Shown here in pieces: positions 56,119 through 64,000 of a DNA stretch of 64,000 nucleotides. Every line of letters starts with the position of its first letter. Within the stretch, counting starts at the first letter, position 1. The stretch is from Algibacter luteus (lineage in GTDB: Bacteria > Bacteroidota > Bacteroidia > Flavobacteriales > Flavobacteriaceae), in the NCBI RefSeq assembly GCF_900141715.1, contig NZ_FQYK01000001.1, positions 248,001-312,000 of the forward strand. Reading direction: 5' to 3'. The position numbers and the translations under genes were made by a program. The notes beneath the pieces are model-generated. The model had not been told where the DNA came from, did no database searches, and saw nothing but the letters and a program-made list of their open reading frames with translations.

Positions 56119-57471
56119 TTATAATTTTGGTTCCCAACCTGGTTCATAAGTTCTAGACCATAATTTCATAGCCTCTCGGTTGTACATCATGCCGGTTTTA
56201 TCGTTTATATCAAAACCGTCATTAATTCTATACGCAATATTAGCATAATGCACCATAGCCATACTTTTACTAGCATCATCAATCGGTGCCGTTAATTTAG
56301 TTTTGCCCCTAATGGTATCAAATAGATTTTGAACATGTTTTGTTGAAGTGTCTCCGCCACCTCCTAAGGCGGTTCCAGCTTCTTTAGATGCTGAATTATA
56401 CTCTTTAACTAATTTTCCTCTACGATCGTATAACATATATTTACCTCTATCGACAAATACAGTTCCTTCTGTACCATAAATAACGGTACCTCGCCCTGTA
56501 CCATAAGTACTATAGCTATTTCTAGATTTACCATCCCATTTAATGACTTTATTGTCAGCAAACTTAAAAGTAGCCTCCATGTCATCATACATCTCCCAAC
56601 CATCATCTAGAAAGTGACGTTTTTCTGCTTCAACATAAACGTGCTGTGGAAAATCTACTTGTAATGCCCAACGTGCCACATCTAACTCGTGGGTTCCGTT
56701 ATTACCAGCTTCTGCTGTTCCATATTCCCAACCGTACCAATGCCAATTGTAATCCCATGTTTCAGAAGTATATGCACGTCTTGGGGCTGGACCTTGCCAT
56801 AAATCCCAATCTAACCCTTCAGGGATAGATGCACTTTTTTGCAATGGCACCTGACCTCTTCCATTGTTGTAAAAAGCAACAGCCTTATATGGTTTTCCTA
56901 TTACTCCATTATGAATTTCATTAATAATTTCAATGGTATGGCCAGACGAACGTTGCTGGTTTCCCATTTGGACTATTTTATTGTAATGTTTTGACGCTTT
57001 TACCAATTGCTCATTTTCATACATGTTATGACTACATGGTTTTTCAACATACACATGCTTACCTGCTTTCATAGCCATAATAGAACCTGGAGTATGCCAA
57101 TGGTCTGGCGTAGCGTTAATCAACACGTCTACATTTTTATCGTCTAATACTTTTCTAATATCATTCTCCAAAGTTGGATTATAATCAATATGTTCTCTAA
57201 AAGCTTTTAATCCCTTTAAACGTTGACTTTCCATAACGTCGCACAAGTAAAGTAATTTGGCATTACTTTCCTTTAACGCTATTGGAGATTTAAATGCATT
57301 TAAGCGTCTTCCTAAACCGGCAATAGCTACATTTATTCGATTGTTTGCGCCAATTATACCATTATAGCTTTTTGCAGACATAGCATTTACGCCGCCAACT
57401 AAAGTGACACCTAATGCTGCTGTTGTTGTTTTTTTTATAAAATCTCTACGATTATTTCCCATTTTACTCAT
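56119..57471 (-). CDS. Gfo/Idh/MocA-family oxidoreductase, Tat-exported
   Basis: 450 residues. Twin-arginine signal NRRDFIKKTTTAALG near the N-terminus. Rossmann start INVAIAGLGRRLNAFK (about 44-59), CDVMESQRLKGL, LINATPDHWHTPGSIMAM and the canonical EKPCSHNMYENEQLV. The second domain has TWDYNWHWYGWEYGTAEAGNNG and GTHELDVARWAL, typical of the longer members common next to DUF1080 genes in Bacteroidetes. Predicted periplasmic NAD(P)-dependent sugar oxidoreductase of unknown substrate. Its start overlaps the DUF1080 stop by 8 bp, so translation is coupled. Confidence 0.88.
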   Translation of the reverse strand: MSKMGNNRRDFIKKTTTAALGVTLVGGVNAMSAKSYNGIIGANNRINVAIAGLGRRLNAFKSPIALKESNAKLLYLCDVMESQRLKGLKAFREHIDYNPTLENDIRKVLDDKNVDVLINATPDHWHTPGSIMAMKAGKHVYVEKPCSHNMYENEQLVKASKHYNKIVQMGNQQRSSGHTIEIINEIHNGVIGKPYKAVAFYNNGRGQVPLQKSASIPEGLDWDLWQGPAPRRAYTSETWDYNWHWYGWEYGTAEAGNNGTHELDVARWALQVDFPQHVYVEAEKRHFLDDGWEMYDDMEATFKFADNKVIKWDGKSRNSYSTYGTGRGTVIYGTEGTVFVDRGKYMLYDRRGKLVKEYNSASKEAGTALGGGGDTSTKHVQNLFDTIRGKTKLTAPIDDASKSMAMVHYANIAYRINDGFDINDKTGMMYNREAMKLWSRTYEPGWEPKL

Positions 57472-58852
57472 TCTTTGATTTTGGAACTTTGATTTTAATA
57501 TTTCTGAAAGACACCTTGTCTCCGTGATCTTGTAATAAAATTTGCCCTTTTTCTAGCATACCAAAATTTGGCCACTTGGCATATTTACTTTCTGAAACCA
57601 ATTTTAAAAATTCTTTACTGCCTCTTTCATATTCTAGAACTTTTACATCGTTTAACCAATGTTCGACATGATTATCTATAGATTTTATATAGGCAGTATT
57701 CCATTCTCCAATTGGTTTAATTGGCTTACTTGGATCGGCTTGAATTAAATCATACAACGAACAAACTGTTCTACTACCTTCATGAGAGCCTAATTTAGCA
57801 TCGGGATGAAGTGCATCGTCTAAAATTTGATATTCCAACCCTATTGACGACCCTGGGCCTTTATTCAATTCGGTATCTACATAATATTTAATACCACTAT
57901 TGGCTCCTGGAGTTAACTTAAAATCTACTTGTAACTCAAAATTACTATACTCATTTGTAGTTACAATATCTCCTCCTGCAGCAGATTCAGCGCCTCCAGA
58001 AGGTAAAACAATAAGTTCTCCGTTTTCAATTACCCAGCCATCGTTTGGAAATGTATCTAACTTAGCACCTCGCCATCCGTTGGTTGTTTTACCATCCCAG
58101 AGCATTTGCCATCCAGATTTTTGTTCATTAACTGTCAGGCTGTTTTTTGTTATAATCGGCTCTAACGGTGAATTAGTGGCATATTTAGATAAATTCTCTG
58201 TTAAAATCTTAGCATTCTTCCACATGACCTGTTTACCAAGTTTTTCTTTGCTATTGCCTATAGAGTGCACTTGTAAAGCTATAAATCCGCTTGCTGTTTT
58301 ATCATCAATTAAATGCGACGCCGGAACACCATTTATCCATGTTTTTATGGTATCAGCTATTGCTTCAACACGGTAATGATTCCAACTATTTTGTTTAAAT
58401 GCCTTTTGGGCCTCTGGATTATTTTCTAAAGTGTTTAACCATTTGCGTCTTCCTTCATCATAGATTCCGCCACTCCAAGAACGTTTTGATGGATCAATTT
58501 CTACCTGATATCCATGCACTCGTCCATTTTGATAGTATGGATAGCTATTACTTCTAATTTGAATTCCTGAATTCATAGTTGAATCTACCTTAAATTCAAT
58601 TTCTAAAATAAAATCACCATACATTTCATTAGATGATAAAAATGTATTCGGTGTATTAGAAGCTGTTGTGCCTATTATAACTCCGTTTTCATTTTTATAA
58701 GTGGCCTCACCACCTTTGATATTCCATCCTTCCAAAGAATTATTTTTTATTAAATCTACCCAAGGGATTTCTTGTTTAGTTTCTTTACAAGCACTAAAAC
58801 CTGTTGCAGCTAAGACTATGAGCAACAATACATTGAATTTAATTATTTTCAC
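57464..58852 (-). CDS. Tandem DUF1080 (3-keto-disaccharide hydrolase-like) lipoprotein
   Basis: 462 residues with a lipobox (TGFSAC, Cys21). Two DUF1080 domains lie side by side: the first about 30-220 (LIKNNSLEGWNIKGG, NSGIQIRSNSYPYYQNG, HGYQVEIDPS), the second about 245-458 (LWDGKTTNGWRG, GANSGIKYYVD, GLEYQILDDALHPD, DHGDKVSFRNIKIK). The family (PF06439) includes 3-keto-glycoside hydrolases. The gene leads a unit with two Gfo/Idh/MocA oxidoreductases and carries cassette 8, which places this oxidative set under the same control as the lyases and sulfatases. The substrate is unknown. Confidence 0.87.
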   Translation of the reverse strand: MKIIKFNVLLLIVLAATGFSACKETKQEIPWVDLIKNNSLEGWNIKGGEATYKNENGVIIGTTASNTPNTFLSSNEMYGDFILEIEFKVDSTMNSGIQIRSNSYPYYQNGRVHGYQVEIDPSKRSWSGGIYDEGRRKWLNTLENNPEAQKAFKQNSWNHYRVEAIADTIKTWINGVPASHLIDDKTASGFIALQVHSIGNSKEKLGKQVMWKNAKILTENLSKYATNSPLEPIITKNSLTVNEQKSGWQMLWDGKTTNGWRGAKLDTFPNDGWVIENGELIVLPSGGAESAAGGDIVTTNEYSNFELQVDFKLTPGANSGIKYYVDTELNKGPGSSIGLEYQILDDALHPDAKLGSHEGSRTVCSLYDLIQADPSKPIKPIGEWNTAYIKSIDNHVEHWLNDVKVLEYERGSKEFLKLVSESKYAKWPNFGMLEKGQILLQDHGDKVSFRNIKIKVPKSKNE

Positions 58853-58882
58853 GTGATGTTATTTTAATTGATTAAGAAAAAC

Positions 58883-58927
58883 TAAATATAACTAGTTCAA
58901 TTAAATTTACTGTCCTGCTCTATGCTG
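58883..58927 (-). promoter_or_regulatory. Cassette 8: CAGGAT direct repeat plus -7 box (DUF1080 unit)
   Basis: Minus-strand half-sites CAGCAT (58922-58927) and CAGGAC (58912-58917), 21 bp, then TATATTTA (58883-58890; one mismatch). It lies just behind the double terminator of the SusCD unit, with about 25 bases of leader to the ATG at 58852. Confidence 0.8.
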
Positions 58928-58947
58928 ATTTTTTAAATTCTTCAAAA

Positions 58948-58984
58948 AAAACCTTTCATTAAAAATATTTTAATGAAAGGTTTT
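58948..58984 (-). terminator. Second terminator of the SusCD unit
   Basis: A 17-bp perfect stem: AAAACCTTTCATTAAAA (58948-58964) and its reverse complement (58968-58984), with a 3-base loop and further A/T-rich flanks. It follows the hairpin at 59049-59080. Confidence 0.88.
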
Positions 58985-59048
58985 GGACTATTTTAATATT
59001 ACGCCTAATAAGTAATTTAATCTATTTTCAACGTTATTTGATTATAAC

Positions 59049-59080
59049 AAAAATAGCGGGATTAAATTCTCGCTATTTTT
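59049..59080 (-). terminator. First terminator of the SusCD unit
   Basis: AAAAATAGCG (59049-59058) pairs with CGCTATTTTT (59071-59080) over 12 bases. It lies 32 bp behind the stop of the glycan-binding lipoprotein gene. Confidence 0.85.
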
Positions 59081-59112
59081 AACTTAAACAATATTTTTAT
59101 GATGACTTAAAA

Positions 59113-60279
59113 TTAAGGCATTTCAAAGTCAAGTGTAAACTCTTCAAATTTCACATCTCTATCTCTTATAACTAAAGTATCTTTAACTGTATGCACTAAA
59201 TCAAATGTTGATGTTTTTGTTGATATTAATGTACCAAAAAAGCGGTTCTCAGTGACTTCAACTTCAAGTTCTCGGTATTCATAATCTAAGTAAATTACGT
59301 CTCGACTTTCTCCACCCCATTCATCTCCATTTTCAACAAACTTTCCTGAGCCCGTTACAACAACAGTGCTAGTTGGGTCAGCATTAGCAACAGTAATATC
59401 TTCATTATCGTTAAATGTCAATAGTAAAGACAATGTATTATTAGTAGCAATACCTGGTCTTCTAACATTAATAGTAGTAATTGCTTCATTCCTTCCTGCA
59501 GTTGATAATGGAAGTAACTCATCACCCACAACAAACTCAGATCTATAAACTGAAGAGCCTTCAATGTTCTCTGTTTCCGTTTCTGTGGGATTTCCGTTTT
59601 CATAAACCGTAACCGATTCGTTAGATCCTACAGCTTCATCCTCACCGCGTCTTAAATAGATACCTTGATATTTATTCATAAACTTGATACCAAAAAGTGT
59701 ATAGTCCTTAGGTAGTGTTTGCCAATCATCTGCTTTAATTTTAATAGGATTTGTAACCCCTTCAGCTGGTACACCTACTAAAAGCGAATCCAATTCTTCA
59801 TAATCTGTAATTCTTAATGGAATTACATAATGTACATCACCAAAATCGGCAAATGATTGTGGGTCATCAAAAAAGGCATCTGAAAGCTGCACTGGGATAC
59901 GCCCCTTTGTAGAACCAGAAGGAATTGTTACTGGGCTTTCCTGTTCAATAGTGTAGTAAGAAGCTGGTAAAACCTTAACATTTACAGTATCTAAGCCTAA
60001 AGCAGTAGCATCTATCAAATCAGGAGCTAACTCAAAATGTACTCTTCGATTTTTATTATTATTATAAACTCCTGACATAATAACACCGATTTCAAACCTA
60101 CCATTATTATCATTTTCGTTATAACCCAAATCATACTTCCCCTGAATTAATGTTCTTACAGGGGTTTGAAATGGAAAATATACTGAAGTTGAGCCAAAGT
60201 CGTCAAATTCATTTTCCTGATTTTCGCAAGCCATAAAACTTAAGGCAATTGCACATATTATTAAATATTTTATTTTCAT
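59113..60279 (-). CDS. DUF1735-type surface glycan-binding lipoprotein
   Basis: 388 residues with a lipobox (SFMAC, Cys18) followed by acidic residues (ENQENEFDDFG), a pattern often found on surface-exposed Bacteroidetes lipoproteins. The N-terminal domain (STSVYFPFQTPVRTLIQG, IGVIMSGVYNNNKNRRVHFEL, then SYYTIEQESPVTIPSGST) matches DUF1735/BT_3987-like proteins, which accompany SusD and bind glycans. The C-terminal half is beta-rich without a recognised enzyme motif. It is the third gene of the SusC-SusD unit, 41 bp behind SusD, and probably helps capture the polymer or oligomers at the outer membrane. Confidence 0.82.
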   Translation of the reverse strand: MKIKYLIICAIALSFMACENQENEFDDFGSTSVYFPFQTPVRTLIQGKYDLGYNENDNNGRFEIGVIMSGVYNNNKNRRVHFELAPDLIDATALGLDTVNVKVLPASYYTIEQESPVTIPSGSTKGRIPVQLSDAFFDDPQSFADFGDVHYVIPLRITDYEELDSLLVGVPAEGVTNPIKIKADDWQTLPKDYTLFGIKFMNKYQGIYLRRGEDEAVGSNESVTVYENGNPTETETENIEGSSVYRSEFVVGDELLPLSTAGRNEAITTINVRRPGIATNNTLSLLLTFNDNEDITVANADPTSTVVVTGSGKFVENGDEWGGESRDVIYLDYEYRELEVEVTENRFFGTLISTKTSTFDLVHTVKDTLVIRDRDVKFEEFTLDFEMP

Positions 60280-60320
60280 GTCTAAATATTTTTTTAGTTC
60301 TTCTAAATTACAAAATTACT

Positions 60321-62048
60321 TTACCATCCATTATTTTGCTCCAATTCAGAAAATTTCAGGGTTTCAGAATTTGGAATTGGCATATAAGTAGCAAAAGGTT
60401 GAAAGTTCCTTACCTCAACAGACGGTAACTCAACATAATTGCTTCCGTTAAAAAAGTAACCTTTAGCTGGTTCATTTAGAGATAATCCCCATCTTCTAAG
60501 ATCCCAGAACCTGTGTCCTTCAAAACTTAACTCTATACGACGTTCATTTCTGATAAGCTCTCGCATATCCTCTTTAGTTGAAATAGATGCTAAGTAATTA
60601 TCTGGTTGTGTAATTCCTGCTCTATTACGTATTGCTGCAATCACATCACGAGCGGTAATACCATCAACCTGATAGTCTGGACCACCAATTTCATTTGCTG
60701 ATTCTGCTAATATTAAAAACAATTCAGTATATCTAAAATACACATCGGCATGTCTCTTACCTTGAGCAGTTCCATCATTATTAATTCTAACTTCGGGTTG
60801 CAATAATTTTTTAAGGTAATACCCTGTAGTTGTAGACTGCCCAGGTATAGAATCTAACCTATCATTTCCTCCACCAAGACCAGTATTAATTGTGCCTCCT
60901 CCAAATTCAGCGCCATTAACAACAACATATTTTTCTAGCCTAGGGTCTCTGTTAGTATAAGGGTTTTGAGGATCAAAACCATTAGCCACAGTTGCAGGAT
61001 ATCCGTCTTGCATTGGAAATGCCATTACAAAGTTATGTGTTGGATTAATCTCCCCATTTCCATTTACTGAAGGCGGAAATATTCTTTTTTCTAAAGTTGA
61101 ACTGTTACCACCTATAGAACCTCGCCATAGCGATTCACTACTAAATATATTATCATCTGATGCATAAAACTCATTACCGTTTGGATCTAAACCAGCAACA
61201 CCTCCAATAGTATTTAATATTTGAGCTGCATTTGTTGCTGCCATATTATAATAACTCTGACTGTTTAAAAATGAAGGACTCGCCGCAAAAAGTGCCAAAC
61301 GTGCTTTTAGTGCTTTCACTATTCTACCTGAAATACGTAATTCAAAAAAGTTATCATTTACTATTCCATATTTATCATAATCAAAATTTTCTAAATTTGC
61401 GTACCATGGGTCTACTTGTCCTGCGCTTAACCCATAATCTGTTGGTAGCAAATTAAGTGCCTCATCAAAATCTGCCATAATAGCCTGAACAGAAGCTTCA
61501 AATGATAAACGGGGAACATTAAAGTTACCATTAGCTTCAATAAACTCAGTATAGTACGGAATACCTAGCAATTCTCCAGATGTTCCTATACCAGCATGTG
61601 CTTGAAGCACATAAAAATGATGCAATCCTCTTAACGCTAACGCTTCTCCCTTCATACGCATCTCAAACATTTCATTTGTTAACGCATCTCTGCTCCATTG
61701 CGTTTCTCCTGCGTCAATAATTTCTAGGAATCGGTTTACCCAGAATACACGTTCAAAATTACCCCAACGGGCTGTAGGGTTAAATTGTGCATTCAACTCG
61801 CCAAGCGCCATTCGCTTATAATTGTTATCCAAAATATTATTAACAGCATCATCAGTAGCTGCTTCAGAAAATGAATATTGATCAATTAAGCCCGTATATC
61901 CATTTAATAATACACCTTCTGCTGCATTTGGATTTGTAGTAACAAAATCAAAGCCTAACCTATTTTCATCAATTGGTTCGAGGGTATCACAGGCAATTAT
62001 GCCAGTGAATACCAACATAACTAATATATATTTTATTAAATTTTTCAT
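60321..62048 (-). CDS. SusD/RagB-family nutrient-binding lipoprotein
   Basis: 575 residues with a lipobox (GIIAC, Cys20). TPR-like helices at the N-terminus (WGNFERVFWVNRFLEIIDA, MRMKGEALALRGLHHFYVLQAHAG) and the C-terminal family segments DVYFRYTELFLILAESANE, ARDVIAAIRNRAGI and RNERRIELSFEGHRFWDLRRWG identify SusD/RagB. It forms the lid of the TonB-dependent SusC transporter and binds oligosaccharides at the cell surface. It is 27 bp behind the SusC stop. Confidence 0.97.
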   Translation of the reverse strand: MKNLIKYILVMLVFTGIIACDTLEPIDENRLGFDFVTTNPNAAEGVLLNGYTGLIDQYSFSEAATDDAVNNILDNNYKRMALGELNAQFNPTARWGNFERVFWVNRFLEIIDAGETQWSRDALTNEMFEMRMKGEALALRGLHHFYVLQAHAGIGTSGELLGIPYYTEFIEANGNFNVPRLSFEASVQAIMADFDEALNLLPTDYGLSAGQVDPWYANLENFDYDKYGIVNDNFFELRISGRIVKALKARLALFAASPSFLNSQSYYNMAATNAAQILNTIGGVAGLDPNGNEFYASDDNIFSSESLWRGSIGGNSSTLEKRIFPPSVNGNGEINPTHNFVMAFPMQDGYPATVANGFDPQNPYTNRDPRLEKYVVVNGAEFGGGTINTGLGGGNDRLDSIPGQSTTTGYYLKKLLQPEVRINNDGTAQGKRHADVYFRYTELFLILAESANEIGGPDYQVDGITARDVIAAIRNRAGITQPDNYLASISTKEDMRELIRNERRIELSFEGHRFWDLRRWGLSLNEPAKGYFFNGSNYVELPSVEVRNFQPFATYMPIPNSETLKFSELEQNNGW

Positions 62049-62075
62049 CTTATTTTTCTAATTTTTCTAATTGAA

Positions 62076-64000
62076 TTAAAATGACATTCTCAAACCTAGA
62101 GTATAAACTCTAGACAGAGGTGTTGTACCTATTCTTAATTGACGAATATCTTTATTTTCACCAATTTCAAACAAATTAGTTCCAGAAAGATTAATGCTAA
62201 AATCCTCAATACCAAGTTGATTACAAAAAGCCTCCTGAAATTCGTATGTTAACTGAGCACGGTTAATATTAAGATAGCTATTGTCGTACAACCAAAAAGT
62301 AGATGTTCTAAAATTATTTTGATTTGTTTGAGATGACAACCTTGGGTAAGTTGCGGTACTTGCTGTTGCTGGTGTCCATCGTCCCAAAACAACTTCTGAG
62401 TATTTATCATTTCCGTCAACTGAATAATATTCGTTAAAACTATTATTTAACTTATTACCCTCAGCTCCTGTTTGACCTGTAGCTAAAACAAAAAAGTTGA
62501 ACCTTTTATACTTTAAGTTAAGGTTTACTCCATAAGTCCAAGGGCTACTAGCTTGCCCTATAGCAATTCTGTCATCATTATCGATCATATCATCCCCATT
62601 TTGATCCTGATATTTAATATCTCCCGGTTGAACGTTACCAAATTGAGGTTCAGGTAAACCAGCATTTAAATTACCATCTGTATCAAAATCTGCTTCAGCA
62701 TAAAATCCTTGATCAACCAATCCAAAAATTGTAGAAATCTCTCTTCCTTGTGTTTGTAGATAGTCTTCAGCAAAGACCTCAGATCTTTTAGCCCTTTCGG
62801 TTTGACTATATAGCACGTTTGCACCTAAACTAATTGAAAAATCTTCATAAGTTTTATTGAAATTCATACCTATTTCAAAACCAGTATATAAGTTCTTATC
62901 GAAATTATTATATGGTCTGAAGTTATCGTAAAAAGATGGATATTGGTCATTCAAAAACCCTACTTGTTTATCAAGTTCTGATTTAAAATAATTAAACTCT
63001 AACCACAAAGAATTCATTACATACGTTTCTAAACCAATGTTTAAATCTATACGCTCTTCAAATGTTAAATCAAGATTCTCTCCTTGTGTAATGTTTTGTC
63101 TGCGATTAGAATTTCCATCAGCCCAATTAATATTGTTTCCACTAGAATAGTTTACATCATATAAATAGTAACCATCAATTCCTTGATCAGACTTTATAAT
63201 ACCTCCTGAAGCCTTTAACTTAAGGTAGTCAATAAATTTACTGTTCTTCAAAAATGGTTCTTCACTTATAATGTAAGCTATACCGGAAGTTGGTGATAAA
63301 CCACCTCTATTTCCTTCAGGTAATTTTATAGAATTAGTATAGGTCCCAGTAAAATCAAAAAATAATTTCTTTTTGTAGTCATAAGTCATTTGAAATCCTA
63401 AGTGCGCATCAACATCTGTTTGAATAACATCATTTTGTCTTTGTGAATTATAAAAACCTAACAACGTGGTATTCAAAGAATGATTCTTAGCAAAAGTGGT
63501 CTCGTAATTTATAAGTCCGTAAAGACCAAATCGCGATATAAAACCATTAGTACTAACATTTTCAGTTTGATCTTTTATATCTTCACCAAAAACTCCAAGA
63601 CTTGTTATTCTATCGCCTTCCCAAGTTGGCTCATAGGTTTTAAATTGATTATTTATAGATAAATTATAAGAATCATAAAAATCAAAACTCACATAAGTTT
63701 TGGCCGACAAACCTTTTGTTATTCTATCTAAATCAAAATTGATTGTGTTGTTAAACTGTGTAGAACGAAACACTGTATTTCGATAACCACCAGCAATAGC
63801 TAAAGCTATAGGAGCATCTGCACCAAACTGTTGAGTTGAACCTAAAAGCATCCCATTGAACGTATTAGCGGCTTGTAATTGTCCAGCAACAGTGGGGTCG
63901 CTAGTGTCTATTAAATCTAAAGGCAAAAATGGCGAATAAGTATTAGGTCTTAAAGTAGTCGCAGCGCTTAATAAATTAGCTCTAGACGACTTATCAGTAC
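62076..64000 (-). CDS. SusC/RagA TonB-dependent transporter (N-terminus outside window)
   Basis: The frame stays open from the stop at 62076 to the right edge, so about 641 C-terminal residues are visible and the signal, CarboxypepD_reg-like and plug domains are missing. The visible part is the outer-membrane barrel: repeated amphipathic strands, TYDYKKKLFFDFTGTYTNS, DFSISLGANVLYSQTERAK, GDIKYQDQNGDDMIDNDDR (a SusC hallmark before the final strands), WTYGVNLNLKYKRFNF and the C-terminal TPLSRVYTLGLRMSF. With SusD it imports oligosaccharides produced by the secreted lyases. The apparent start at 63926 is an internal TTG codon. Confidence 0.96.
   Translation of the reverse strand, partial: TDKSSRANLLSAATTLRPNTYSPFLPLDLIDTSDPTVAGQLQAANTFNGMLLGSTQQFGADAPIALAIAGGYRNTVFRSTQFNNTINFDLDRITKGLSAKTYVSFDFYDSYNLSINNQFKTYEPTWEGDRITSLGVFGEDIKDQTENVSTNGFISRFGLYGLINYETTFAKNHSLNTTLLGFYNSQRQNDVIQTDVDAHLGFQMTYDYKKKLFFDFTGTYTNSIKLPEGNRGGLSPTSGIAYIISEEPFLKNSKFIDYLKLKASGGIIKSDQGIDGYYLYDVNYSSGNNINWADGNSNRRQNITQGENLDLTFEERIDLNIGLETYVMNSLWLEFNYFKSELDKQVGFLNDQYPSFYDNFRPYNNFDKNLYTGFEIGMNFNKTYEDFSISLGANVLYSQTERAKRSEVFAEDYLQTQGREISTIFGLVDQGFYAEADFDTDGNLNAGLPEPQFGNVQPGDIKYQDQNGDDMIDNDDRIAIGQASSPWTYGVNLNLKYKRFNFFVLATGQTGAEGNKLNNSFNEYYSVDGNDKYSEVVLGRWTPATASTATYPRLSSQTNQNNFRTSTFWLYDNSYLNINRAQLTYEFQEAFCNQLGIEDFSINLSGTNLFEIGENKDIRQLRIGTTPLSRVYTLGLRMSF

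Noticed and set aside
831-58927. The repeated CAGGAT elements as a CRISPR or mobile-element footprint
   Set aside because: They are single 16-bp direct-repeat pairs with a constant distance to a -7 box and to start codons; there are no spacers or terminal repeats.
63924-63926. Start codon of the SusC gene at 63926
   Set aside because: The codon is an internal TTG; the frame stays open to the right edge and the protein would lack its signal and plug domain, so the gene is simply cut by the window.
1-64000. RNA genes, riboswitches, insertion sequences and CRISPR arrays
   Set aside because: None seen. The leaders after the predicted promoters are mostly 20-45 bases, too short for riboswitches, and no transposase, tRNA or rRNA sequence was recognised.

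Overview
The window looks like part of a large polysaccharide utilization locus (PUL) from a marine Flavobacteriaceae bacterium. The grounds are AT-rich DNA, a SusC/SusD pair with a DUF1735-type surface glycan-binding lipoprotein, many Bacteroidetes-style lipoproteins, Tat-exported proteins, type IX secretion (T9SS) C-terminal domains, and -7 boxes of the Bacteroidetes type (TAnnTTTG). Every gene except one AraC-family regulator (31599-32483) is on the minus strand. The gene content (a PL28-like ulvan lyase, a BNR-4 lyase resembling PL24/PL25, a GH105 unsaturated uronyl hydrolase, three S1 sulfatases, GH43/GH3/GH39-like enzymes and nine GH78 or GH106 rhamnosidases) points to ulvan, the sulfated rhamnose-uronate-xylose polymer of green algae, or a closely related sulfated rhamnan. 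The assignment is from family resemblance; no search could be run. No stretch over 300 bases lacks a gene.

Layout in direction of transcription (right to left). SusC (running off the right edge), SusD and the surface glycan-binding protein end in two strong terminators. Then: a tandem DUF1080 lipoprotein with two Tat-exported Gfo/Idh/MocA oxidoreductases; a sulfatase-GH78 fusion followed by the BNR lyase and a DUF5060 glycosidase; GH43, GH3, GH105, sulfatase and GH106; the PL28 lyase alone; a Tat lipoprotein of unrecognised toroid-like type alone; the divergent AraC regulator and a 21-kb run of eight genes (GH78, GH106, GH78, GH106, sugar isomerase, GH106, GH106, RhaT); a T9SS clan-A glycosidase alone; GH78, GH43, sulfatase and DUF1080; and finally a GH39-like lipoprotein cut by the left edge.

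The most striking signal is regulatory. Eight transcription units begin with the same 45-bp cassette: two hexamers (consensus CAGGAT / CAGGAY in sense orientation) repeated with a 10-bp period, then exactly 21 bp, then a TAnnTTTR-like -7 box. Several cassettes lie directly behind a terminator. The 21-kb rhamnosidase/RhaT unit does not carry the cassette and is instead divergent from the AraC regulator, so the locus seems to have two control circuits: one for ulvan backbone attack and one for rhamnose release and uptake.

Proposed division of labour (inference): the T9SS-secreted lyases PL28 and BNR cut the polymer outside the cell; SusCD imports oligomers; lipoprotein and periplasmic sulfatases, GH105, GH43/GH3/GH39-like, GH78 and GH106 enzymes trim them; RhaT imports L-rhamnose, which the FucI/AraA-like isomerase may begin to metabolise. 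The DUF1080/Gfo-Idh-MocA set suggests an additional oxidative (3-keto-glycoside) route for some linkage.
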